Part shown: positions 9,383 through 17,439 of the stretch, one piece after another
How the letters are laid out: each line of letters opens with the position of its first letter
Position numbering within the stretch: position 1 is the stretch's first letter
From: Verrucomicrobiia bacterium
GTDB taxonomy: Bacteria > Verrucomicrobiota > Verrucomicrobiia > Limisphaerales > DASXHY01
Reading direction: 5' to 3'
Assembly: GCA_035629175.1 (NCBI GenBank)
Contig: DASPIL010000037.1
Span: 38,274-102,273 of the forward strand
DNA length: 64,000 nt
Position numbers and translations under genes: made by a program
Notes under the pieces: model-generated
What the model saw: only the letters and a program-made list of their open reading frames with translations
Told to the model about the DNA's origin: nothing
Database searches by the model: none

Positions 9383-10345
9383 TCAGGCGTCCTTGTGCTT
9401 CAGTTGAATCTCCTGGATTTCTGAGAACGGCACCATCACTTCCTCAGTGGCGTGGCCTTTCTGAATCTCCAGGTGAATGTCGTTGCCAGTGATCCGCGTA
9501 ATGCGGCGGGCGACATAGTTTCCGCGGGCGGCCTTGATTCCCAGCACCATGTCCTTGTCGGCCTCGCGTTTCACAACGCCGAAAAAGTTCGGGAACTTGG
9601 TTTCGAAGAACCTGCGGTTGAACGTGAATGCGCCACGCTGGAAGGTTTGCGTGGGAGGCAGGCCGGCGGCAGCTCCGCTTTCATGATGCGCCAGGTGAAG
9701 GCCGCTGCGCGCTTCCGCTGCCGCTGCAGCCTCGGCTTCTGGATTCGGGGGCATGCTGAAAACAGGCGCCGCACCCGCGGCCGCTTCAGTCAGGACGCCT
9801 TCTTCTTCGGGTGACGACATTCGCGTCGGCATGCTCAGGAAAATGATTGGCCCAATGATAGGCGCGACGGCGGCGACACCGCAGACCAGCACTTTGGGCC
9901 GCGCACGGAACACCGCGATTTCATACGCCGCATAGATATTGGCGCCGTAAACCACCAGGACCAGGAGGACGCCCACGCTCGACGAGAACAGGGCACCGAA
10001 CAACGATTGCTCAGGCGGACGTTCCAATCGCGGAACGGGTTTGATATCGATCGCGGTTCTCTGCAGCCGCTCCTCCTCCGAGATCTCGATGAACGGCTCG
10101 ACGAACGGAGTGATTTTAGAATTTTCAGAAAGCCGTTTCAGGTCCGCCTGGCTGAAACGAGTCCATCCGATGCGATCCGAATAGGTATCATCCGGCAGCC
10201 GCACCACCAGCCCGCTTTCGTTGAAGGAGACAACTTCTCCCGTGACGGTTTGGCCGTCCGCCAGTTGGAACGTGTCTGCACGGGCGATCCCGATCAGCAA
10301 CCCGCACAGCAGCAAACCAATGCAGATGAAATTAAGTTTTCGCAC
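9383..10345 (-). CDS. Exported/membrane protein of unknown function
   Basis: Not recognised. The 320-residue product begins at a GTG with a signal-peptide-like segment (IGLLLCGLLIGIARA). A short domain follows, DTFQLADGQTVTGEVVSFNESG, which resembles small beta-barrel 'function-of-surface' domains found in other planctomycete and verrucomicrobial exported proteins. Two hydrophobic segments lie at about residues 118-140 and 152-175. An alanine-rich linker separates these from a C-terminal domain (about 235-320) with GNYVARRITRITGNDIHLEIQKG, again beta-barrel-like. It lies 15 bases downstream of the nnr gene on the same strand, so probably one transcript. Function cannot be stated. Confidence 0.75.
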   Translation of the reverse strand: MRKLNFICIGLLLCGLLIGIARADTFQLADGQTVTGEVVSFNESGLVVRLPDDTYSDRIGWTRFSQADLKRLSENSKITPFVEPFIEISEEERLQRTAIDIKPVPRLERPPEQSLFGALFSSSVGVLLVLVVYGANIYAAYEIAVFRARPKVLVCGVAAVAPIIGPIIFLSMPTRMSSPEEEGVLTEAAAGAAPVFSMPPNPEAEAAAAAEARSGLHLAHHESGAAAGLPPTQTFQRGAFTFNRRFFETKFPNFFGVVKREADKDMVLGIKAARGNYVARRITRITGNDIHLEIQKGHATEEVMVPFSEIQEIQLKHKDA

Positions 10346-10360
10346 AGCTCGATTTCCTTA

Positions 10361-11791
10361 TCAGATGGATTTCGTGATAGGAAGGAAATTTCCGGTCAAC
10401 GCAGCGACGAGCTCTTCGACCACCCAATTGGGGCGCGATTCGTCCAACGCGTCGGCTGTCGCGCCGTGTCGCCAGACTGCAAATTGAATTGTTTTGGAAA
10501 CGTCCGCCTGAAGCGCAGGTTGCGCCAGGAGTCCCGCCAGAAATCCAGCCAGCACGTCGCCGGATCCGCCTTGCCCAAGATTTGGCCCGCCGCTCGGATT
10601 GAGGAAGAGATTTCCGGAGGACGACCCCACGACAGTTTGGAATCCCTTCAAAGCCACATGGCAATTCGCAAACGTTGCGGACAGCTTTCGAACGGCATTC
10701 GCGCGATCCACCTGCACCTCGGAAACCGTGCTCTCCAGCAGGCGCGCTGCTTCTCCCGGATGCGGTGTGATTACTCGGGGCGCCGCTGATGTGATCCTGC
10801 CCTTCGGCAGCCAGGCGAGCGCGCTTGCATCCACAACCATGGGAACGTCAGCGCTGCGCCATAGAAGTTCCACCGTTGATTGCAACCCCGCCGGGATGTC
10901 AGCGCCGGCCAGGCCGGGACCTGCCAGCAACGCATCAAACTTTTCGAACGAGATATTTTCCGACCAGGGTCCTACCATGACGGCCTGCAAATGTGCAGCC
11001 GCGATGGGATAAACTGGCGCGCTCGTAATCAGAGTAACCAGGCCGGGCCGCGCGCGCTGGGCGCCACGGGCAGCGAGCACCGCGGCGCCGTGGAAGCCGG
11101 TGCTTCCCGCTATGATCCCAACATGCCCAAAGCTGCCTTTGTGCATTGAAGGTTTTCTTCGCGGGGGAAAATTGCGGAAATCGGATTCATGGATCCACTG
11201 CAAATCTGAAGTCGCTGGGCAGGACACGAGCCCGACGTCAGGAGTTATTTCCAGTCGACCTGTGTAACGATAGGCTGCGGGCCGCACCAATCCAACCTTT
11301 GGCGATCCGACCGTGAGGGTCACGACAGCTTCTACGGCGGCTCCGTGCGGTTCGCCCGTATCAGCGTCCAACCCCGACGGAACATCGATCGCGAGCACTG
11401 GCAACTGCGAGGCGTTAATGCGTTCGATGAAACGAATCCACGCGGCGTTGAGCGGGCGGTTGATTCCTATCCCAAACAGGCCATCAATCACGAGCGCGGG
11501 CGGAATACCCAGCAGCGTTTCGAGTTCTGGAAGGTCCTCCTCAGGGTTGCGGACCTGCAGCATGTCGATGCGGCGATCCTCGAGTTGCTCAAGTGCGCTG
11601 CGGGCGTCGGCGCCGTTGTTTCCGGTGCCTGCGAGAACAATGATGAGGTCGCCCGGCGCGGTGAGTTCGACTGCACGTCGAGCAACCGAGCGGCCGACCC
11701 GGCGGATGACCTCCGCCTCGGACATGCCGGTTTTCCACGTGGCGTTTTCCCATTCCCGCATTTGGGCAACGCTGATGATCGGGACTGGCAT
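10361..11791 (-). CDS. nnr: Bifunctional NAD(P)HX epimerase/dehydratase
   Basis: Repairs hydrated NADH and NADPH in the cytoplasm: the N-terminal half epimerises NAD(P)HX and the C-terminal half dehydrates the S form with ADP or ATP. The N-terminal YjeF domain (about residues 1-215) has the glycine-rich AGTGNNGADA and the AIDVPSGLDADTGEP motif. The C-terminal carbohydrate-kinase-like domain (about 220-470) has GSFGHVGIIAGSTGFHGA, TPHPGEAARLL and GQGGSGDVLAGFLAGLL, the conserved active-site glycine loop of the dehydratase. The fused order is the usual bacterial one and the 476-residue length is normal, so both activities are expected. An ATG start at 11791 is well supported by the IISVAQMREWE opening. 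Confidence 0.93.
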   Translation of the reverse strand: MPVPIISVAQMREWENATWKTGMSEAEVIRRVGRSVARRAVELTAPGDLIIVLAGTGNNGADARSALEQLEDRRIDMLQVRNPEEDLPELETLLGIPPALVIDGLFGIGINRPLNAAWIRFIERINASQLPVLAIDVPSGLDADTGEPHGAAVEAVVTLTVGSPKVGLVRPAAYRYTGRLEITPDVGLVSCPATSDLQWIHESDFRNFPPRRKPSMHKGSFGHVGIIAGSTGFHGAAVLAARGAQRARPGLVTLITSAPVYPIAAAHLQAVMVGPWSENISFEKFDALLAGPGLAGADIPAGLQSTVELLWRSADVPMVVDASALAWLPKGRITSAAPRVITPHPGEAARLLESTVSEVQVDRANAVRKLSATFANCHVALKGFQTVVGSSSGNLFLNPSGGPNLGQGGSGDVLAGFLAGLLAQPALQADVSKTIQFAVWRHGATADALDESRPNWVVEELVAALTGNFLPITKSI

Positions 11792-12104
11792 GCGCGGAGG
11801 CTATACAGAGGAGTTGCCGCGAGGAAAGAATCAAAGATCGAACGTTGGAATCCGAGACGCATCTCGAGGTCTGACAGCGGATGCTCCCGCGTTCACGCCG
11901 GAGTGGGTCGAACGCTTCGCGGTTCCGCTAAACCTCCAGTCAGGTGTGATCCATTATAGTCTCATGAACAATCTCCCCACGCTCGTGTGGTGTGCAGGCG
12001 TCGCCGCCCTCGACGGCGCGAGTAACAGCAACGATTTCGTTGTCGACGTCCGACACTGCCTGGTGCACGGTTTTGTCCATGAGGACGGCCATCAAACCGA
12101 TTCC
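11792..12104. other. Divergent intergenic region
   Basis: Lies between the leftward nnr gene and a rightward small exported-protein gene. A continuous frame runs through it in register with the downstream gene, but that frame also runs antisense through nnr and lacks family features. A tatagt word at about 11954-11960, just before an in-frame ATG at 11964, could be a -10 element. Nothing else is recognised. Confidence 0.35.
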
Positions 12105-12566
12105 ATGAAAACCTTCATTTCACTTCTTCTACCACTGTTCGCTTGGTGCTCCGCTCCTGCCGCTTCACTTGAGGAGCGGGTGGAGAATACCGACGGCATC
12201 GCAGTTGTTTCGGTATCCAACGTCATAACGAGCGTCATGACAAACGCGGCAGGCGTCCGGGTCACGCTGTATAGCGCCGACGCGGCGATCGAGCGTACGT
12301 TGAGAGGAACCTTACCCGTTCGCTTCCGCCTGCAAGGCGAGACGAAGACGGTTCACTTTTCGACGGGACCGTATTCCGAAGAATTACTCAGCCGGAGGTT
12401 CCTTGTGTTCCTCAAGCGCTCGGGCGCGTTCTATACGCCTTCCGACGCGGATGGTCTTTGCATGATCATTGGACCAGGGCAGCCGAAGGATGACAGGGTG
12501 CTTTGGCCTGAGTGCACGAGTCTGGAGGAAGCAGAAACGGCAATCCGCAGATCGGCTAGACCATGA
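12105..12566 (+). CDS. Small exported hypothetical protein
   Basis: Not recognised. The chosen ATG at 12105 begins a convincing signal peptide, MKTFISLLLPLFAWCSAPAAS, ending near residue 20, giving a 153-residue precursor and a mature domain of about 130 residues. The mature part has a beta-rich look (VRVTLYSADAAIERTLRG, VRFRLQGETKTVHFSTG) and a ...RRFLVFLKRSGAFYTPSDADG segment, as seen in small secreted proteins of uncharacterised families. The frame is open far upstream through the antisense of nnr, but only this start gives a secretion signal; an ATG at 11964 is the main alternative. Confidence 0.6.
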   Translation: MKTFISLLLPLFAWCSAPAASLEERVENTDGIAVVSVSNVITSVMTNAAGVRVTLYSADAAIERTLRGTLPVRFRLQGETKTVHFSTGPYSEELLSRRFLVFLKRSGAFYTPSDADGLCMIIGPGQPKDDRVLWPECTSLEEAETAIRRSARP

Positions 12567-12700
12567 CTACGGTGGCTCATGATAAGTGATCCGGCTGGAT
12601 GGCTGCGGAACTGAGCCGAGCCACCTCACATCCAACGGCAATTGTCTTTGCGCCGTTGGCCGCAGACGAACCATTTGTATCCGGCCGATCAACTATTTTT

Positions 12701-12985
12701 ATGAGTTCAATTGCGCCAGCAGTCACGAATAGTCCACATCGGTCAGCGAAATGGCTTAAATTCCTCCTGCAATTCTTCCTCGCGTTCTGCGTCATGTTCT
12801 TTATTTCGTCCCTTGCTGGCGAGCTGCAGAACGCGTTGGGCTCTCCCACGTCCCGTTCGACGCTGGCCACATTCATGACCCGGGTTTGGTTCAGCTTTGC
12901 ATTCACCGGAATGATGTTCCTTCTGATTTTTGTCGTTCTTGCAGTGGCAGTGGATCAGGAAAACATTTCCCCCGAAAAAACGTAG
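12701..12985 (+). CDS. Small two-helix membrane protein, hypothetical
   Basis: Not recognised. From the ATG at 12701 the 94-residue product has two hydrophobic helices, FLLQFFLAFCVMFFISSLAG (about residues 18-37) and FAFTGMMFLLIFVVLAVAV (about 65-83), joined by a short polar loop. An earlier in-frame start at 12599 would add 34 residues without a domain. It follows the small exported protein on the same strand and converges with the glycoside hydrolase at 13067. No function is proposed. Confidence 0.5.
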   Translation: MSSIAPAVTNSPHRSAKWLKFLLQFFLAFCVMFFISSLAGELQNALGSPTSRSTLATFMTRVWFSFAFTGMMFLLIFVVLAVAVDQENISPEKT

Positions 12986-13066
12986 TTTGGTTCGTTTGAA
13001 TCGAATGAAGGCGGGCTGTATTGGGTGGGAGTCACCCGCTCGAAACCGCGGACGAATGGCGACGGC

Positions 13067-14476
13067 TCAACTTTCCTCGAACAATAGACGCGTGTCGTAG
13101 GGTCGCAGGGGCGGTCCGGCGAAAGATTGTTCGGCTCTAACGATGACCAGGTCTGCCGAGTTGACCTTGATCGTGCGTGTTGCCGGATTGATGTCGTACC
13201 AATCAATCCCGAATTCCCGCCCTTCGCCGACGCTGACCCGCAGTCTGCAGGAGTCCACCATCCGAACCGTTAACGCGGCGCCGTAAGAGAAGCCGTGTTC
13301 CCCAACGACGTTGTAGCCACTGAATTCCGGGAGCACGGGCCGAATCTCGGGTTTCGCAACGCGCCGATTCACCTGGCGTTGCGCCCGAATCAGTTCGTCG
13401 TACATCGGCTGGCAAAGACGCCGTTCGAGTTTCGCATTGGACGAATGCAGTTCCCAAAGCCCCATCTGCGCCCAGCGACTCTGGTCATGCCATTCGGGCA
13501 TGCCCAGGATGGGATAGAGACACACTCCCCGCAGGGGCACGCCCTCAGCGAGCAGGGAGTCAACTTCGCGAACCAATGCGTTCAGCCAGCGCGGTCGCAT
13601 GTCGCCGACATGTGACGTTTCGGTGATGAGCAGGTCGCCGCCGTAACGCGCGTGCACTTTCTTGATGAGCGTGCGGAGCGGAACCCGTTTCGGATGATCC
13701 TCCGGCAGAGGCTCCTCATCGCGGCCAAGAATCCATTGATTGGTCCAATAATAATTAACGCCGACGATATCGAGATGTTCGCGGCTGCCGCCGAGTTCCG
13801 GCATGAGGCGTCCCGCGAGCATGTCCCACGATTCGAAGACTGCGTTGTCGTTGAAATGTTCCGCTGCTTCGCGCGCATCGGAACTGTCTGCCTCGGGAAG
13901 CACATGACAGAGCGGATCCACATTGACGATCCTCGCATCCGGGACGACCTCACGGATTGCGTTAATTCCCGCAATGGCAGCCCGGATGAGCGCCTGCTTC
14001 AGTTCCGGGCCGCGGCCAGTGCAATGCGGCGCAAAGCGTCCGACGGTGCCGCCAGCCCATGAAAAAAACGAGGGCTCGTTGACAGGGGTGAAATAGCAGG
14101 TTCGCGGCCGGCTGGCGCAGATGTGGCGGGCTGCGGCCTGGCAATAGTCAGCAAAACGTTCCGTGAACTCTTTCGAGAACGGATCCAGCTCGGAAGGATA
14201 ACCGTAATGAAACAAATCCCAGATCACCTCGATGTCATACTTCCGGCTGGCGTGCAGGAACGGATCGACGGAGCTGAAGTCATAATGTCCGCGCTGGTCG
14301 ACGATCGGCCAGCGGATGGCTTCACGGGCAGCATAAATCCCCGCTTCGTGCAGCAGCCGGTAATCGCTTTCCGCATGCTGGTCGTGGTGCGTGGCGGCCA
14401 CCTGATCGATCCATTCGCCCTGTGCGTTGTATCCCGTAGCGCATTCGAACCCCGCCAGAAAAAAACTACGAAACAT
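13067..14476 (-). CDS. GH1-like (clan GH-A) glycoside hydrolase, second of a pair
   Basis: A (beta/alpha)8 retaining glycosidase-like protein of 469 residues. The acid/base motif is FTPVNEPSFFSWAGG (Glu about residue 144) and the nucleophile region is DLLITETSHVGD (Glu about 283), the two glutamates expected for clan GH-A. There is no clear signal peptide, so it is probably cytoplasmic. The C-terminal 110 residues after the barrel form an extra small domain. Its ATG at 14476 lies inside the end of the upstream hydrolase gene (11-base overlap), so the two are coupled. The two proteins share the clan but are quite divergent, suggesting different substrates or a hetero-oligomer. Family assignment beyond the clan is uncertain. 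Confidence 0.8.
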   Translation of the reverse strand: MFRSFFLAGFECATGYNAQGEWIDQVAATHHDQHAESDYRLLHEAGIYAAREAIRWPIVDQRGHYDFSSVDPFLHASRKYDIEVIWDLFHYGYPSELDPFSKEFTERFADYCQAAARHICASRPRTCYFTPVNEPSFFSWAGGTVGRFAPHCTGRGPELKQALIRAAIAGINAIREVVPDARIVNVDPLCHVLPEADSSDAREAAEHFNDNAVFESWDMLAGRLMPELGGSREHLDIVGVNYYWTNQWILGRDEEPLPEDHPKRVPLRTLIKKVHARYGGDLLITETSHVGDMRPRWLNALVREVDSLLAEGVPLRGVCLYPILGMPEWHDQSRWAQMGLWELHSSNAKLERRLCQPMYDELIRAQRQVNRRVAKPEIRPVLPEFSGYNVVGEHGFSYGAALTVRMVDSCRLRVSVGEGREFGIDWYDINPATRTIKVNSADLVIVRAEQSFAGPPLRPYDTRLLFEES

Positions 14477-15794
14477 GCGCCACCCTCCTCGTGTTTGCCG
14501 GTGCGGCGACTTCGCCGACGGCCTGGGATCCCGATGCGCACAGTTCCTGATACTGCTGCACCAGCGGCGTGGCGACCCTTTCCAATTCTGAACGATCGTT
14601 CGCGTGCAGATCCCACAGGCCCATTTGCTTGAGGTAATACGCTGGTGGATTTTTCCCCTGCCGATACGCCCACGTCACCAGCGCGAACAACGGCCACCAG
14701 GTGTAGCCGATAAGTGGAATGCCGCGCGCGCGAGCGCGCCGAGTTGCGGCCACGGAATCATCGAGCCAGGCGGCCCGCCGTTTCACCGAACCGAGTGAAG
14801 CGGTTTCCGAAATGAACAGCGGCACGTCGTAGCGGCCGTGATACATATCGGCCAGCCTGTCGATGATGTCCGCATCAGCGTAAGGCATCTTCAAGCGCAC
14901 ATGCGGCGCGCGCACCACAAGCTTGCGCGAGAACAGGGGATAGAGATTGATTCCGACGATGTCGAGCTTCACCGCATTTCTTTGAAACCAATCCATGGTG
15001 GCATCCGGTACGCCCTGGGCGCGCAGCCAGCCGTATAACGAATGCTTCGGATCAACCCTCCCGCTGATGAAGTCGAGGGCGAGGAAGACGATTTCCTGGC
15101 GTCGAAACACCTCGTCTTGCAGCGCAGCATCTGGCGATTCGTAGAGATCCGTTGCGTCGACATGCACCGCCACGTTTTCGGGATCCACCTGTTGAATCGC
15201 CCGCGCCGATTCCACGATGCCACGGCAGACCCCGAGCATCACCTGCATAAAGCCCTTCCAGCCGCGCTTGAACGGAGGCCACCACCCAAGCTTTCCGCAA
15301 TACCATGCCGTGACGCGCGGTTCGTTCAAGGGAGTCCACAGATGAATGCGGCCTTTGAAGCGCTCGGCTGCGCGGCTGGCGTATTCCGCCATGTATTTCG
15401 AAAAGTCCGGCGAGAGGTAGGCGTGCTCGATCCACCGCGGAAGGCCGTAGTGAACCAGATCAACGATGGGCTCGATCCCCAGCTCGAGAAGGTGCGAAAG
15501 GGTATCGTCAGCAAATCCCCAGTCCCAGGCCTTTGGCTGCGGGTTGATCCGATGCCAGGGAATGCCGTAGCGCACGTGCCTGACGCCGAGATCTGCAACG
15601 AGCTGCAGGTCTTCGCGCCATCGCGCATAGTGCTGCGTCAACTCATACTCGTCGAGAATCCGCCCCGTCGCGGGCCACGGCTCGGTTATAAACGTGTCTT
15701 CAATCCCGGTGGCCCAGAAGAAAAAATCGGACTGCCGCAGTTGCGACAGCGTGGATCGTTTCAGGACTGCGCCGTGATGTTTGTCCATTGACAT
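14466..15794 (-). CDS. GH1-like (clan GH-A) glycoside hydrolase, first of a pair
   Basis: Beta-glucosidase-like protein of about 442 residues, no signal peptide. It shows a barrel opening FFWATGIEDTFI, the strand-4 acid/base motif LWTPLNEPRVTAW and the strand-7 nucleophile motif PLFISETASLGS, both with the clan GH-A glutamate. GIPWHRINPQPKAWDWGFADDT resembles the GH1 substrate-binding strand. I chose the ATG at 15794 (next candidate 15788); a longer frame to 15992 would overlap the divergent mgtE start and adds no domain. It overlaps the following hydrolase by 11 bases, forming a two-gene operon. The natural glycan is not evident. Confidence 0.82.
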   Translation of the reverse strand: MSMDKHHGAVLKRSTLSQLRQSDFFFWATGIEDTFITEPWPATGRILDEYELTQHYARWREDLQLVADLGVRHVRYGIPWHRINPQPKAWDWGFADDTLSHLLELGIEPIVDLVHYGLPRWIEHAYLSPDFSKYMAEYASRAAERFKGRIHLWTPLNEPRVTAWYCGKLGWWPPFKRGWKGFMQVMLGVCRGIVESARAIQQVDPENVAVHVDATDLYESPDAALQDEVFRRQEIVFLALDFISGRVDPKHSLYGWLRAQGVPDATMDWFQRNAVKLDIVGINLYPLFSRKLVVRAPHVRLKMPYADADIIDRLADMYHGRYDVPLFISETASLGSVKRRAAWLDDSVAATRRARARGIPLIGYTWWPLFALVTWAYRQGKNPPAYYLKQMGLWDLHANDRSELERVATPLVQQYQELCASGSQAVGEVAAPANTRRVAHVS

Positions 15795-15985
15795 GCTTTT
15801 TGCAGAGACCCCTTCAATGTCGAACTGGCTTCCATGGTGCCTGCCGACGCCCCGAACAACGGTTACCCTCGATGCCTCCACAAACAATCGGTGTTTTACC
15901 CCATGCGGCCAACGGATGCGAAATATTCTGCCGCAAGGTTTCGTTGCGAGGTGGAAACCTTTTGATGGGACGATATAGTTGCGGC

Positions 15986-17299
15986 ATGCCAAACACCCAG
16001 GTGGTCAGCCTCGATGAGCTTCGGAAGTTTCACCCGGCTGACCTGGCCGACCATTTGCAGCGGCTGCCGGCGGAGGAAGCGCGTGCCGTGTTTGAGCAGC
16101 TGGAACCTGAGCGCGCTGCTGCGGCATTGAGTGAGATTGAGGAAGAGCGACTGCTTGAACTGCTGGGCGAATTCACGCCGCCCCAGCTCGCCGCGTATTT
16201 GCAGCTGATGGCTCCTGCCGATGCGGCGGACCTCCTGCAAGTGCTCACGCCAGCCGTTCGCCGCGACACCATGGCCGCGATTCCACCCGACACTGCCGAA
16301 CGTTTGCGCAGCCTCTTGCGGTATCCCGAAGACACGGCTGGCGGGATCATGTCGAACCGGTTCATCGCATTGCGGGATGAGATGACCGTGGAGCAAGTGC
16401 GGGAATTGTTGCGCGAACGCGCGCAGGAGGAGCGCACGGAAGACATCGCATACCTTTACGTGACCGATGCAGAGCGAAAGCTTGTTGGAATCGTCAGCTT
16501 GCGCGACCTGGTATTTCGCCGGGCTGAACGGCGCATCGGAGACATCATGAATCCCGACGTGAAATTTGTTCGCGCAGATGCCGACCAGGAGGAGTTGGCG
16601 CGGCAGTTCGATCATTATCATTACATCGGCCTGCCAGTGCTGGACGGCGACGGAAAATTAGCGGGGGTCGTGAAGGCGAGTGACGCCCTGGGAATCGCGG
16701 CGCGCGAGGCGACGGAGGACATGCAATTGATGGTGGGACTTTCGGGCGAGGAGCGCGCGCTCACGCCCTGGAAGGTGTCCGTGCGGCGGCGGCTGCCGTG
16801 GTTGTACGTGAACCTGGTGACAGCCATGGGCGCGGCCGCGGTTGTGAACTATTTCGAAAGCACTATCGCAAAGTGGACCGCTCTCGCCGTTTTCCTGCCG
16901 ATCGTGGCGGGGCAGGGCGGCAATGCCGGCATGCAAACGCTCACTGTCATCATTCGGGATCTCGCGCTTGGTGAACTCGCACCCGGTGATGGACGCAAAG
17001 CCCTTGTGAAGGAAGTGACGCTCGGAATGATTAACGGTGTCGCCCTTGGCCTGGTGGTCGGGATGATTGGCTGGTTTTGGAAAGGGAGTGCAACATTGGG
17101 CGTGGTTGCCTTTGCCGCGATGGTTCTGAATCTCCTGGCTGCCGCGTTTTCCGGCGTGGTTATTCCGCTCGGTTTGAAGGCGTTGCGAATGGATCCCGCT
17201 CTGGCGTCCAGCATTCTCCTCACAACCGTGACGGATGTCGGCGGTTTCTTTTTCTTTCTCGGGCTCGCCGCCCTGGGAATGAAATGGCTCGGCATTTGA
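15986..17299 (+). CDS. mgtE: Magnesium transporter MgtE
   Basis: Homodimeric Mg2+ channel of the inner membrane, 437 residues. In order: an N-terminal helical superhelix domain of Asp/Glu-rich repeats (about 1-120, HPADLADHLQRLPAEEARAVF), the conserved YPEDTAGGIMS segment, two CBS domains (about 125-245, with YLYVTDAERKLVGIVSLRDL and YIGLPVLDGDGKLAGVV), a plug helix, and five membrane helices (about 280-437) with the pore motif FLPIVAGQGGNAGMQTL. Start at ATG 15986 gives MPNTQVVSLDELRKFHPADL; longer versions run into the divergent hydrolase promoter. No M-box-like leader was recognised in the 190-base divergent gap. Confidence 0.95.
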   Translation: MPNTQVVSLDELRKFHPADLADHLQRLPAEEARAVFEQLEPERAAAALSEIEEERLLELLGEFTPPQLAAYLQLMAPADAADLLQVLTPAVRRDTMAAIPPDTAERLRSLLRYPEDTAGGIMSNRFIALRDEMTVEQVRELLRERAQEERTEDIAYLYVTDAERKLVGIVSLRDLVFRRAERRIGDIMNPDVKFVRADADQEELARQFDHYHYIGLPVLDGDGKLAGVVKASDALGIAAREATEDMQLMVGLSGEERALTPWKVSVRRRLPWLYVNLVTAMGAAAVVNYFESTIAKWTALAVFLPIVAGQGGNAGMQTLTVIIRDLALGELAPGDGRKALVKEVTLGMINGVALGLVVGMIGWFWKGSATLGVVAFAAMVLNLLAAAFSGVVIPLGLKALRMDPALASSILLTTVTDVGGFFFFLGLAALGMKWLGI

Positions 17300-17439
17300 A
17301 CGCGAAGTGATCAACGCGGTGCGGGAAACTTTCGCGTGACAGCCAGGCGGCCCAATGCTACTGGAGATCGACCACCACTCAATGTTCGCCGGCGAAGACG
17401 TTTCACGCCGCCGGATTCAGCAACGCGATGGAGATGTTT

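Noticed and set aside
11313..12104. Long plus-strand open frame upstream of the small exported-protein gene
   Set aside because: It runs antisense through nnr, has arginine/serine-rich low-complexity translation and no domain; the real start is best placed at the signal peptide at 12105.
15795..15985. Mg2+-sensing (M-box) leader before mgtE
   Set aside because: The divergent gap is only about 190 bases and no M-box-like core motifs were recognised.
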